A stretch of DNA of 47,644 nt from Oscillospiraceae bacterium. Lineage in GTDB: Bacteria; Bacillota; Clostridia; Oscillospirales; Oscillospiraceae. The position numbers and the translations under genes are program-made. This document shows, piece by piece, positions 26,401-34,646 of the stretch; within the stretch, counting starts at the first letter, position 1, and every line of letters starts with the position of its first letter. The stretch is from NCBI GenBank assembly GCA_016296635.1, contig JAEDIZ010000005.1:1-47644 (forward strand), written 5' to 3'. A model generated the notes under the pieces. The model was given only the letters and a program-made list of their open reading frames with translations. It had not been told where the DNA came from and did no database searches.

Positions 26401-27731
26401 TCGGTACCGTGGCGGAGAAAACCGCCTACGGCTATGCAAAAAAATACCTTGCCGAGCGGAATATGACCGTCAGCAAGGCGGAGGAAAACAGACTCGCAGC
26501 CGGCTGTGTCGGCATCAAGCGCACCACGGGTCAGCATCCCGGCGGCCTCGTTGTTATCCCGCAGGAAAACGAGATCTGGGATTTTTGCCCGGTGCAGCAT
26601 CCGGCGGACTCTACGGAAGACGATGCATGGATCACCACGCACTTTGAATATCACTCCATGGAGGAAAACCTCCTTAAGCTGGATATGCTGGGGCATGATG
26701 ACCCCACCATGATCCGTATGCTGGAGGATATGACCGGCGTGGATGCCAAGAAGATTCCGCTGGATGATAAGGATACCATGTCCATCTTCACATCCAGCAA
26801 GGTGCTGGGCTATGAGGATGACCCGATCCTCGGCCCTACCGGCGCCGTAGCGATTCCAGAATTTAACACCCGCTTTACACGCGGAATGTTGATGGAAACG
26901 CAGCCGACGCAGTTTGACACGCTGCTGCGGCTTTCTGGTTTCTCTCATGGCACGGATGTCTGGCTCGGCAACGCGAGAGATCTGATTCTGTCCAAGACGG
27001 CGACCGTCGGACAGGCCATCGGCTGCCGCGACGATATTATGCTTTATCTGATTTCCTGCGGCATGCCGGAGAAGCGCTCCTTTAAGATAATGGAAGCCGT
27101 CCGAAAGGGCAAAGGTCTGCCGGAGGGTGCAGAAGATGAAATGATTGCGGCCGGCGTCCCGGACTGGTACATCGGCTCCTGTAAGAAGATCAAGTACCTT
27201 TTCCCGAAGGCGCACGCGGTAGCCTACGTTATGATGGCGTTCCGCATTGCGTGGTTTAAGGTGCATCATCCGCTGGCTTTCTATGCGGCTTATTTCTATC
27301 GCCGCAGCCAAAAGGGCGGTTTTGATGCAGAACTTATGACCCATGGCATTGAGCTGGTCAAGCAGAAAATCAAGGAGATTGATGAGGCGGAGGATGCCTC
27401 TGCCAAGGATGAGGATCTGCAGACCACGATGGAGGTCGTTTACGAGTTCTATCTGCGCGGATTCACCTTTGCGAATATCGACATCTATAAATCCCACGCA
27501 ACGAAATTCCTGCTGGATGGGGACAAACTGATTCCGCCCTTCGTTTCGGTTGCTGGACTCGGCGAATCCGCAGCATGGGATATCTGGGAGGGCTGCAAGG
27601 GCAAGAGCTTCCTTTCTATCGAGGAGTTCAGCGCGGCATGCCCCAAGGCGTCCAAGACGCATATTGAGGATCTGAAGGCGGCAGGGGCATTCGGCGATCT
27701 GCCGGAAACCAGCCAGGTTTCTCTGTTCTGA
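23433..27731 (+). CDS. polC: DNA polymerase III alpha subunit, PolC type
   Basis: The replicative polymerase of low-GC Gram-positives, with built-in proofreading. The 1432-residue protein shows an N-terminal domain, an OB fold (about 225-310), a PHP domain (KRVELHLHTTMSSMDA near 327) split by a DnaQ-type exonuclease (IAFDLETTGLS near 414, CAHNADFDIGF near 497, HRASDDAITCG near 556) and a four-cysteine zinc site (CPKCKY ... CPECGANL, about 903-935). The palm follows (PDIDLNFSGE near 955). Exonuclease acidic residues are in place. Ribosome site GAGGAA. It is the last gene of the pyrH-polC run and is followed by a terminator. Confidence 0.97.
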   Translation: MSEISFSALFPGFTPPPSCEQLLTDARLQHAEIDRETRKMMLQMKLSAYLPQKQLHELSQALQKQYGLSAVELSVRYDECVLPQMDFHDLRQIFVRRIPSASVILAGARWEVADDAIHVHLAANGKKDIEPALPEAEAWIEQAFGVRKKIVVESNDNLDGKALFAETEKIRRQAMQDVPAAAVAEEKKKQAKQQNDANGDLIFGRPFSGEVVKMKELNLDMFKVVVEGKVFAVNHKELKKRNAWVVSFDMTDYTSSVRINQFMEADKAKPILDNVKDGMWLRIQGKMTFDRYDNEMVMQPNSILKIKAPKREDTAKDKRVELHLHTTMSSMDALTETGAAVKRAASWGHKAIAITDHGGAQSFPDAMKASGKAIVAGTEQPIKILYGCEGYYVNDVDDRIAIHGDGDYSFDEEYIAFDLETTGLSAQHDTIIEIGAARMRRNEVLETFQLFVNPHQKLSAKIVDLTGITDEDLADAPDVSEAIPKFLEFVNGRPLCAHNADFDIGFVTAACERLGLEFRPTYVDTLILAQNLLPDLGKYKLNIVADALSLPEFQHHRASDDAITCGYLMMRFFSMLEEKNIHSLAAVNPLMEQLRSGGRILDRRAKHIILFAKNSVGLRNLYRLISYGNIKYFKRFPIMPKSEILRWREGLIIGSACEAGELFQAVVDHKSPAELKRIASFYDFLEIQPLCNNHFMLEKGMAESEEDLRNFNRTIVQLGEELGKPVCATGDVHFLDPEDEVYRHILMATKQMPDADKSLPIYFKTTDEMLEEFSYLGEEKAYEVVVTNTNLIADWCETNRPVPHNLFAPKIENSVEDLKRLVYEKLHRLYGENPPELIAKRVETELHDIISCHYDVIYMSAQKLVQNSLEHGYLVGSRGSVGSSIVAYMSGITEVNSFPPHYRCPKCKYTTFEVPEGCACGADLPDAVCPECGANLDKDGFNIPFETFLGFGGDKVPDIDLNFSGEYQAKAHAYCVEMFGSDHVFRAGTIGTVAEKTAYGYAKKYLAERNMTVSKAEENRLAAGCVGIKRTTGQHPGGLVVIPQENEIWDFCPVQHPADSTEDDAWITTHFEYHSMEENLLKLDMLGHDDPTMIRMLEDMTGVDAKKIPLDDKDTMSIFTSSKVLGYEDDPILGPTGAVAIPEFNTRFTRGMLMETQPTQFDTLLRLSGFSHGTDVWLGNARDLILSKTATVGQAIGCRDDIMLYLISCGMPEKRSFKIMEAVRKGKGLPEGAEDEMIAAGVPDWYIGSCKKIKYLFPKAHAVAYVMMAFRIAWFKVHHPLAFYAAYFYRRSQKGGFDAELMTHGIELVKQKIKEIDEAEDASAKDEDLQTTMEVVYEFYLRGFTFANIDIYKSHATKFLLDGDKLIPPFVSVAGLGESAAWDIWEGCKGKSFLSIEEFSAACPKASKTHIEDLKAAGAFGDLPETSQVSLF

Positions 27732-27738
27732 CAAAAAA

Positions 27739-27775
27739 GAAACAGCTCCATTTTTCAGGAGCTGTTTCTTTTTGT
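27739..27775 (+). terminator. Terminator after polC
   Basis: A perfect 12-bp stem (AGAAACAGCTCC with GGAGCTGTTTCT), an 8-base loop and a T run. Confidence 0.92.
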
Positions 27776-27824
27776 GCGTCGGAATGGTAAATTGCATTTT
27801 GTAAAAGAATAATGTAAAAAATAC

Positions 27825-27853
27825 TTGACAAAACGAAATGAATAGCATACACT
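27825..27853 (+). promoter_or_regulatory. Sigma-A promoter for the membrane/XRE pair
   Basis: A perfect TTGACA (27825-27830), a 17-base spacer and TACACT (27848-27853). Confidence 0.8.
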
Positions 27854-27893
27854 GATGATACATCGATGAAATATATTTTTGCGAGGCGTTGTT

Positions 27894-28400
27894 ATGAACG
27901 ATTATCTGTGGGGCATTACTCTCGGTGCATTTCTGGTGCTTGTGCTTGCCTTTATCGGCTATTATGTGATCGCAAAAAAATGTGGAGATGTCAAATATGA
28001 CGAACGGCAGAGGGCAGGCCGCGGCAAAGCATTTCAGGCTGGATTTTTTACACTTCTGATCTCCGGTGCGATTGTTTCAATTCTAAATTACATGGATGTT
28101 CTGCCCGGAAGCGATTTTGTTTGGCAGATGGCGGCCTTGGTGGTCGGTATTGCGGTCTTTGCGCTGACAGCCATTCATTTTGATGCATATGTCGGTATGA
28201 CCGATACGCCGAAGCGTTTTATCATCATGGGCAGTTTTTTTACGGCGGCAATGATCCTCTCTGCAATCGGCAATTTTCTGGCGGACGAGAAAGATAACCA
28301 TGATATTGGTTTTATCAATCTGATTCTCGCGGTTATTTGGATGCTGATTGTTGTTGCGCTGCTGATCCATAACCGGAAAAAGACGGAGGACGAGGAATGA
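27894..28400 (+). CDS. Membrane protein paired with an XRE regulator
   Basis: A 168-residue protein with about five hydrophobic helices. The first helix is followed by the cytoplasmic motif VKYDERQRAGRGKAFQAGF; the YDERQ...GKAF pattern recurs in small membrane proteins of Firmicutes that travel with a Cro/CI gene (DUF2178-like, from memory). Start ATG 27894 has GAGGCG upstream; an ATG five codons earlier is less likely. The stop overlaps the XRE start by four bases (ATGA). The function of such pairs is not established; a membrane sensor that controls or sequesters the regulator is one possibility. Confidence 0.8.
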   Translation: MNDYLWGITLGAFLVLVLAFIGYYVIAKKCGDVKYDERQRAGRGKAFQAGFFTLLISGAIVSILNYMDVLPGSDFVWQMAALVVGIAVFALTAIHFDAYVGMTDTPKRFIIMGSFFTAAMILSAIGNFLADEKDNHDIGFINLILAVIWMLIVVALLIHNRKKTEDEE

Positions 28401-28591
28401 AAAATCTTCGGCTGAAAGCGGCCCGTGCCGCCAAGGATCTGTCGCAGGAGGAGTTGGCGAAGCGCTGCGGCGTTTCCCGGCAGACCATCAGCGCCATTGA
28501 AAAGGGAGATTATAATCCTACCATCAATCTCTGCATTGCAATCTGCAAGGCACTGGATAAAACGCTGGATGAGTTGTTCTGGCAGGAATAA
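28397..28591 (+). CDS. Cro/CI-type regulator, 64 residues
   Basis: A lone helix-turn-helix (LRLKAARAAKDLSQEELAKRC, VSRQTISAIEKGDYNPTINL, LDELFWQ), the compact YozG-like class. It is translationally coupled to the preceding membrane protein. It probably regulates its own operon; no clear operator was found near the promoter at 27825. Confidence 0.9.
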   Translation: MKNLRLKAARAAKDLSQEELAKRCGVSRQTISAIEKGDYNPTINLCIAICKALDKTLDELFWQE

Positions 28592-28674
28592 CAGAGAAAA
28601 AACCCTTCTTCCAAAGAGGCAGTTTTTTGCACAAATATGGATCGTGCTGCGTATGCATGATTGAGGTGGTATTT

Positions 28675-28821
28675 GTGTGTAACCGGTGTCGTGCTGTTTC
28701 GGCTGTGCTGATGGGATTTGGATTCGGAATTTTGTTGTCTTTTATTCCGTGCGGATGGTTTTTGAAGCTATTGGCGGCAATTGCTGCTATCGTTCTTTCT
28801 CTGATCATATATGACTGCTAA
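28675..28821 (+). CDS. 48-residue membrane microprotein
   Basis: From GTG 28675 the product is CNRCRAVSAVL after the initiator Met, then two hydrophobic stretches (MGFGFGILLSFIPCGW and LLAAIAAIVLSLIIYDC). A strong GAGGTGG ribosome site sits five bases before the GTG; upstream ATG codons in the same frame lack one. An N-terminal CxxC pair is notable. It sits just ahead of the sipL-spoIVA pair and is closed by its own terminator. Function unknown; it could be a sporulation-linked small protein, by position only. Confidence 0.65.
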   Translation: MCNRCRAVSAVLMGFGFGILLSFIPCGWFLKLLAAIAAIVLSLIIYDC

Positions 28822-28850
28822 AAGACGGAGCGTTGCTCCGTCTTTTTCTT
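28821..28850 (+). terminator. Terminator after the 48-residue ORF
   Basis: An 11-bp stem (AAAGACGGAGC with GCTCCGTCTTT), a 3-base loop and a T run. It begins on the last base of the stop codon. Confidence 0.92.
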
Positions 28851-28929
28851 TGGAATTTTTCGGCATAACCTTGTCCCTGACTGCGTATATCTTAATATCA
28901 GCATGAGATGATACAAGGAGTGGACTGCC

Positions 28930-30438
28930 ATGCAATTTGAGTTTGAAACAAAACAGCTTTCCTATTGGAAAAGGGCCTTCTGCCAGACGGCAGTGCAGGA
29001 ACAGACGCAGGAGGTGATCGTGCCGGACAGTTTCCCGGATGCATCCAGGATCGTATACTGCTCTGCACAGCCGCTGCTCAGAAGCAAGGAAATCAGAGAC
29101 GGCAGCGCAATTATTTCCGGAGGCATTCGCGCTGCGTGTCTCTATGTACCGGAGGGAGAGGAAACACCGCACGTAATTGACACATATTTTCCGTTCAGTA
29201 TGCGCATCGATGAACCATCGTTGGCACAGGAAATGAAAACGATTCTGGATCTTCGCGTACGCTCGGCAGATGCCCGGCTTGTGAACTCCAGAAAGGTTAT
29301 GATTCGCGTTGGGCTCGGCTGCCGAATGACCGGCTATCAGGACACAGTCGAAACCTATGAGTCCTTAAAAGATGCACCGGAGCAGGTACAGATTCGTACA
29401 CAGACCTACCGCATGACGATACCTTCTGCAATCGCAGAGAAACCGTTCTCTTTTTCGGAGGAAGCTGAGCTGCCGGTCGGCGCATTGCCCATCCGATCCA
29501 TTGCCGGGTATCGGATTGAGCCTGCAATTACCGAGCAGAAAATTGTCGGCAGCCGTGCCGCTTTTAAGGGGAATGCTGTCTTAAGGCTTCTTTATCTATC
29601 GGAAAACGGTACGCCGGAAACATTTTCACAGAGTTTTCCATTTTCTCAGTATTGTGAGCTGGGCAGAGATCTTTCAGAGCAGGAAGGCGAGGTGCAGCTG
29701 ATTTTGACCGGCGCGGAGCTGGAGCTGCAGGGATCCACGGATGCAAAGCAGCTGCTGCTTCAGGTGGATATGCTTGCGCAATGCGTGGCATATGAAACCA
29801 CGGAAATAACCGTGCAGGATGATGCGTACGCCGTCTGCGGAGCGCTGGATGTGAACTGGCAGGATTTTTCTGTCGTTACAAGGCTTGACCGGCAAAGCAC
29901 GATGGAAACCATACGCGGCGGGATTGACGGTGATGTGAAAATTGTCGCGGAAACAGCCGTTTATCCGGACTTCCCGGTTATCGAAAGAGAAGCGGAACGA
30001 GCGGTTGTCAGGTTCCCGGCTTCGGCCAATCTGCTCTTCTATGATTTGGACGGAAAACTGCAGGGCAAAACCTGCAGAATGCAGACGGAAACATCTGCCG
30101 CACTTTGCAGCACGTGTCAATGTGCTGCGCAGGCACAGATGATGCAGGACTGCTATGTATCACCGGGGAATCAGGGCGCAGAGCTGCGCTTTGATGCCAG
30201 AATCGGTTTCTCCTGCTTTACGGATCAGCCGCTCAGAACAATAAAATCTGCTGAGTATGAGAAGAGCGCAGCAAAGCAGCGCGGCAGACCTGCGATCGTT
30301 CTCAGGCGTACAACGCCCAATACAGATATTTGGGATCTTGCAAAACAGTATAAAACCGGAGTGCGTGAAATATCAGAGGCAAACGGTCTTGATTCATCAG
30401 AAGTCAGAACCGAAACCATGCTTTTGATTCCGATGTAA
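28930..30438 (+). CDS. sipL: SPOCS/DUF3794 and LysM spore protein, SipL-like
   Basis: A 502-residue protein. Repeated SPOCS (DUF3794) modules fill residues 1 to about 440, with recurrent beta segments such as EVIVPDSFPDASRIVYC and GSRAAFKGNAVLRLLYLSE. A C-terminal LysM occupies about 457-501 (TPNTDIWDLAKQYKTGVREIS). In Clostridioides difficile, SipL has this arrangement and its LysM binds SpoIVA to hold the coat on the forespore. Here spoIVA follows after 16 bases, which strongly supports the role. Ribosome site AAGGAG. A possible sigma-E-like promoter lies upstream (GTATATC ... GATACAAG) but is not certain. Confidence 0.85.
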   Translation: MQFEFETKQLSYWKRAFCQTAVQEQTQEVIVPDSFPDASRIVYCSAQPLLRSKEIRDGSAIISGGIRAACLYVPEGEETPHVIDTYFPFSMRIDEPSLAQEMKTILDLRVRSADARLVNSRKVMIRVGLGCRMTGYQDTVETYESLKDAPEQVQIRTQTYRMTIPSAIAEKPFSFSEEAELPVGALPIRSIAGYRIEPAITEQKIVGSRAAFKGNAVLRLLYLSENGTPETFSQSFPFSQYCELGRDLSEQEGEVQLILTGAELELQGSTDAKQLLLQVDMLAQCVAYETTEITVQDDAYAVCGALDVNWQDFSVVTRLDRQSTMETIRGGIDGDVKIVAETAVYPDFPVIEREAERAVVRFPASANLLFYDLDGKLQGKTCRMQTETSAALCSTCQCAAQAQMMQDCYVSPGNQGAELRFDARIGFSCFTDQPLRTIKSAEYEKSAAKQRGRPAIVLRRTTPNTDIWDLAKQYKTGVREISEANGLDSSEVRTETMLLIPM

Positions 30439-30454
30439 AGGAGGGCATCTGCAG

Positions 30455-31933
30455 TTGGAAAATCAAACCGTTTTTGAACAGATTGCCGCCAGAACGGGCG
30501 GCGGTGTATACCTCGGTGTCGTGGGACCCGTGCGTACAGGGAAATCAACATTTGTAAAGCGCTTTATGGAGCAGCTTGTCCTGCCCAATATCGAAAATGT
30601 GTATCAGAAGGAACGGGCGAAGGATGAGCTGCCGCAGTCGGGTTCCGGTCGAACCATCATGACTTCGGAACCGAAATTTGTGCCGGAAGAAGCGGTTCAG
30701 ATTGTGCCGGACGGGAAAACAAAACTGTCTGTCAGACTGATTGATACGGTCGGCTATCTGATTCCCGGTGCAGCCGGAGCGGATGAGGACGGAACGCCGC
30801 GGATGATCACGACACCGTGGTTTGAAGAGCAGATCCCCATGGCGAAAGCGGCAGAACTGGGAACGAAAAAAGTGATGGAAGAACATGCGGTGGTCGGAAT
30901 CGTGATTACGACAGACGGTTCTGTGACGGATATAGCGCGTGAAGACTACAGAGAGGCAGAAAAAAAGGCGATTGCTGACATGAAAGCGACGGGAAAACCG
31001 TTCGTTGTGGTCGTCAATTCGGCGAACCCAGATTCCGAGCAGGCGCGGATACTTCAAAACCAAATCAGCGAAAAATATGGTGTTCAATGTAAAACCATGA
31101 ACTGCCTTACCATGGAGGCTGAGCAGATCCGGCAGCTGCTGACAGATCTGATGTATGAGTTCCCGCTGCAGGAAATCCGGTTTTTCCTTCCGGGATGGGT
31201 TAATGCGCTGCCGGCGGATCATCCGCTCAAATCGGTATTGTATTCTTCCATGAAGTCGCTTGCAGAGAATGCAGTAAAGCTGCGCGATGCAGAAACTGTC
31301 ATGGCGAAGCTGACTGAACTGGAGAATGTGGAACAGTTTCGTGTCATCTCGGCAGATCTTGCCGATGGAAGCGTAAACTGTGAGCTGCAGTTCCCGGAGC
31401 AGTTGTTTTATGAGATCCTGTCAAAGCAAACCGGTGTGCCGGTCGAGGACGATTCTGATCTGATGCAAACGCTTGTTGAACTGGCAAAGGCAAAGAAGGA
31501 ATATGACAGAATTGCGCCCGCTTTGGAGCAGGTGAAAGCAACTGGCTACGGAGTTATGATGCCGGATCAGGAAGAGCTTCAGCTTGCTGAACCGCAGATC
31601 GTCAAGAAGAACGGGAACTTCGCGGTAAAACTGAAGGCGAGTGCGCCGTCTATTCATTTGATGCGGGCGGATATCGAAACGGAAATCAGTCCCATGGTAG
31701 GCGGGGAGCAGGAATCGGCGCAGCTCATATCGTTTTTGCTGACGGAATACGAAGAAGATCGGCAGAAACTTTGGCAGAGCAATATTTTCGGAAAATCTCT
31801 CTTTGAACTTGTGAATGAGGGACTGAACACAAAAATCACCCGTATGCCGGATGATGCGAGAATGAAAATGACTAAGGCGCTTACGAGAATGATCAACGAG
31901 AATACCGGCGGAATGATCTGCATTATTCTATGA
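30455..31933 (+). CDS. spoIVA: Stage IV sporulation protein A (coat morphogenetic ATPase)
   Basis: Polymerises with ATP hydrolysis on the forespore surface and is the base layer for coat and cortex assembly. The 492-residue protein shows the Walker A GPVRTGKST at about residues 24-32, the family stretch SGSGRTIMTSEPKFVPEEA, and LIDTVGYLIPGAAGADEDG as Walker B-like. The C-terminus NTGGMICIIL matches the membrane-tethering tail. The start codon is TTG 30455 with a strong AAAGGAGGG ribosome site; no ATG in frame would keep the N-terminus. Transcribed with the SipL-like gene. Confidence 0.96.
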   Translation: MENQTVFEQIAARTGGGVYLGVVGPVRTGKSTFVKRFMEQLVLPNIENVYQKERAKDELPQSGSGRTIMTSEPKFVPEEAVQIVPDGKTKLSVRLIDTVGYLIPGAAGADEDGTPRMITTPWFEEQIPMAKAAELGTKKVMEEHAVVGIVITTDGSVTDIAREDYREAEKKAIADMKATGKPFVVVVNSANPDSEQARILQNQISEKYGVQCKTMNCLTMEAEQIRQLLTDLMYEFPLQEIRFFLPGWVNALPADHPLKSVLYSSMKSLAENAVKLRDAETVMAKLTELENVEQFRVISADLADGSVNCELQFPEQLFYEILSKQTGVPVEDDSDLMQTLVELAKAKKEYDRIAPALEQVKATGYGVMMPDQEELQLAEPQIVKKNGNFAVKLKASAPSIHLMRADIETEISPMVGGEQESAQLISFLLTEYEEDRQKLWQSNIFGKSLFELVNEGLNTKITRMPDDARMKMTKALTRMINENTGGMICIIL

Positions 31934-31936
31934 ACA

Positions 31937-31968
31937 AAAAACATCCTCCCAAGGGAGGATGTTTTTTT
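31937..31968. terminator. Bidirectional terminator between spoIVA and gltX
   Basis: The stem AAACATCCTCC/GGAGGATGTTT has A and T runs on both sides, between convergent genes. Confidence 0.9.
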
Positions 31969-31974
31969 ATCTCA

Positions 31975-33468
31975 TTACTTCTGCAGCAGCTCGATGCCTG
32001 CCTTGATTCTGCGGATGGATTCTTCCTTGCCGAGAATGGCGCAGAGTTCGGTTGCACCGCCGGGAGTCGATGCCTTGCCGGATACCGCAACGCGGATGGG
32101 CCAAAGAATGATGGAATTCTTAACACCCTTTTCAGCTGCCAGAGCGACCAGCGTTTCATAAAGAGATTCATTCGTCCAGTTTTCAAGGGACTCCAGAACC
32201 GGAAGCACGCTCTGCAGCGTTTCAAGAGAGTTCTCAATCGTGGTCTTGGACTTCTTATGGACATAGAGTTCCGGGTCATATTCGGGCAGCTGATCGAGGA
32301 AGTCAACACGCTCCGGCAGATCAGAGAGGATCTCGCAACGTGACTGCACCAAAGCTGCAACAGCCTTCAGATCAATGGCAGGGTTGGAAATAGCTTTCTT
32401 AAGCCACGGCTCTGCTTTTTCAAAGAATGCGTCCGGGGAGAGCTTCTTCATGTATTCGCTGTTCATCCAGCGAAGCTTTTCAATATCAAAAACAGCAGGG
32501 GACTTGGAAATGCCCGCAATATCAAAGGCCTCAGCCAACTCGGACAGCGTGAAGAATTCCTGCTCCGCAAGCTCGCCTCTGGGGCTCCAGCCGAGCAGCG
32601 CTACATAGTTCAGAACAGCCTCCGTCAGATAACCTTCATGGATCAGATCTTCGTAGCTGGGGTCGCCGTGACGCTTGGACATCTTATGCTGCGCATCGCG
32701 CATGACGGGGGAGCAATGGACGTAGGTCGGAACTTCCCAGCCGAAGGAATGGTAAAGAAGGTTGTACTTCGGTGCGGAAGAGAGATATTCGCTGCCTCGC
32801 ACAACATGGGTAATGCCCATCAAATGATCATCGACAACATTTGCAAAATTGTAGGTGGGCAGGCCGTCAGACTTGAGAAGAACCTGATCTTCCAGTTCCT
32901 TGTTTTCGACTGTAATGTCACCGAAGGATGCGTCGTGGAAGGTCGTGGTACCCTCCTGCGGGATGCGCTGGCGGATGACATAGGGAAGACCTGCATCGAT
33001 TTTTGCCTGTGCCTCTGCGGCTGACATATCACGGCAGGCGCAGAAGTGCTTCTTGATTGCCTTCGGGTTTTCATCGGAAGAATCTTCTTCGGCATCCTCC
33101 TTCTGGCAGAAGCAGTAATAAGCACCGCCTTTTTCAACGAGCAGCTTGGCATACTTTCCAAAAAGACCTTTTCTTTCCGACTGGACATAAGGGCCTACGG
33201 GACCGCCAACATCGGGGCCTTCGTCATGATCCAGCTTGCACTCGGTCATGGTGTTGTAAATGACATCAACTGCACCCTCAACAAGTCTGCCCTGATCGGT
33301 ATCCTCAATGCGAAGGATAAAGGTGCCGTGATCGCGGCGGGCGATCAGCCAGGTATAAAGTGCGGTACGGAGATTGCCGACATGCATATAGCCGGTGGGG
33401 CTGGGTGCAAAACGGGTACGGGTTTTGCCGTGGGGAATTCGCGCTTCCATTTCTTCAAAGAAATCCAT
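31975..33468 (-). CDS. gltX: Glutamate-tRNA ligase
   Basis: A 497-residue class I synthetase. It has FAPSPTGYMHVGNLRTALY (HIGH variant HVGN) near residue 21, RIEDTDQGR near 51 and KMSKRHG near 265, then the helical anticodon domains. RIEDTDQGR distinguishes it from glnS in the same window, and since GlnRS is present it is probably of the discriminating type; this is inference. Ribosome site GGAGGA before ATG 33468. It is transcribed leftward, back to back with trpS. Confidence 0.96.
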   Translation of the reverse strand: MDFFEEMEARIPHGKTRTRFAPSPTGYMHVGNLRTALYTWLIARRDHGTFILRIEDTDQGRLVEGAVDVIYNTMTECKLDHDEGPDVGGPVGPYVQSERKGLFGKYAKLLVEKGGAYYCFCQKEDAEEDSSDENPKAIKKHFCACRDMSAAEAQAKIDAGLPYVIRQRIPQEGTTTFHDASFGDITVENKELEDQVLLKSDGLPTYNFANVVDDHLMGITHVVRGSEYLSSAPKYNLLYHSFGWEVPTYVHCSPVMRDAQHKMSKRHGDPSYEDLIHEGYLTEAVLNYVALLGWSPRGELAEQEFFTLSELAEAFDIAGISKSPAVFDIEKLRWMNSEYMKKLSPDAFFEKAEPWLKKAISNPAIDLKAVAALVQSRCEILSDLPERVDFLDQLPEYDPELYVHKKSKTTIENSLETLQSVLPVLESLENWTNESLYETLVALAAEKGVKNSIILWPIRVAVSGKASTPGGATELCAILGKEESIRRIKAGIELLQK

Positions 33469-33540
33469 ATCTGTGTCCTCCGAGGATTGAATGTTTTCGA
33501 AGATATTCTATTCTTTTTTTGATCAACAGTCAATGATTGA

Positions 33541-33569
33541 TTGCGAATTGTATTAGTTTGTGATATGAT
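33541..33569 (+). promoter_or_regulatory. Sigma-A promoter for trpS
   Basis: TTGCGA, a 17-base spacer, then TATGAT at 33564-33569. The short leader leaves no room for a T-box. Confidence 0.7.
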
Positions 33570-33607
33570 ACATTCGACTATGTATAAAGAAAACGAGGTC
33601 TTATTTT

Positions 33608-34606
33608 ATGGAAGAAAAGAAAGTCATGTTATCCGGTATTCAGCCCAGCGGCGATCTGCATTTGGGCAACTATCTCGGCGCAATCAAAAACTGGGTTGAG
33701 CGGACGGATGAATTTGATAATTTCTACTTCATGGCAGATATGCACACAATCACTGTTCGTCAGACACCTGCAGATCTTCGCAGACGTACGCTTGAGCAGT
33801 TGGCGCTCTATATTGCGAGCGGTTTGGATCCTGAAAAGAACACGCTTTTCATTCAGTCCCATGTGCATCAGCACGCGGAGCTTGGCTGGGTTCTGAACTG
33901 CTATACCATGTTCGGCGAGCTTTCCCGCATGACGCAGTTCAAGGATAAGTCCGCCAAGCACAAGGAAAACATCAATGGCGGTCTGTTTACCTATCCTGCG
34001 CTGATGGCCGCAGATATTCTTCTGTATCAGCCGGACTTTGTTCCCGTTGGCGAGGATCAGAAGCAGCACGTTGAGCTTTGCCGCAATATCGTGCAGCGCT
34101 TCAACGGTCTCTATGGCGATGTGTTCAAGGTTCCTGAGCCCTATATTCCGAAGGCAGGCGCCCGCGTCATGAGCCTGACCGTGCCGGACAGCAAGATGAG
34201 CAAGTCCATTCCCGAGGGCTGCGTTTTCCTGATGGAAAAGCCGGAGGATATTGCCCGCAAGTTCAAGCGCGCCATTACCGACAGCGATACCGAAAACTGT
34301 GTGCGTTATGATCCGAAAAATAAGCCCGGTGTTGCAAATCTGATGAGCATCTATTCCGCTGTTACCGGCAAGACCTACGCTGAAATTGAAAAGGAATTTG
34401 AAGGACAGGGCTATGGTGCGCTGAAGCCTGCTGTCGGTGATGCGGTCATTGAAACGCTTCGCCCCATTCGCGAAGAAGCAACCCGCCTGCTTGCAGATAA
34501 GGCATATCTGGAAAGCGTTTACCGCGCAGGTGCAGAGCGTGCATCCTATGTCGCGGAAAAGACCCTGCGTAAGGTCTATAAAAAGGTCGGGTTCGTAGCC
34601 AGATAA
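33608..34606 (+). CDS. trpS: Tryptophan-tRNA ligase
   Basis: A 332-residue class I synthetase of standard length. It has SGIQPSGDLHLGNYLGAIKNW (HIGH variant HLGN) at the start and SKMSKSIPEG near residue 197. Ribosome site GAGGTC before the ATG. Unlike thrS it has no T-box, so it is probably expressed constitutively. tagO follows 40 bases on. Confidence 0.96.
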   Translation: MEEKKVMLSGIQPSGDLHLGNYLGAIKNWVERTDEFDNFYFMADMHTITVRQTPADLRRRTLEQLALYIASGLDPEKNTLFIQSHVHQHAELGWVLNCYTMFGELSRMTQFKDKSAKHKENINGGLFTYPALMAADILLYQPDFVPVGEDQKQHVELCRNIVQRFNGLYGDVFKVPEPYIPKAGARVMSLTVPDSKMSKSIPEGCVFLMEKPEDIARKFKRAITDSDTENCVRYDPKNKPGVANLMSIYSAVTGKTYAEIEKEFEGQGYGALKPAVGDAVIETLRPIREEATRLLADKAYLESVYRAGAERASYVAEKTLRKVYKKVGFVAR

Positions 34607-34646
34607 GGCATTTCTGATTTACAAATAGATTAGGGAGATTTTTCTT

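Noticed and set aside
26061..27863. A 600-codon antisense frame over polC
   Set aside because: It lies wholly opposite conserved PolC motifs and has no start signals.
28592..28674. Terminator between the XRE gene and the 48-residue ORF
   Set aside because: The A-run and T-run segments around 28600-28630 pair only weakly; not enough to call.
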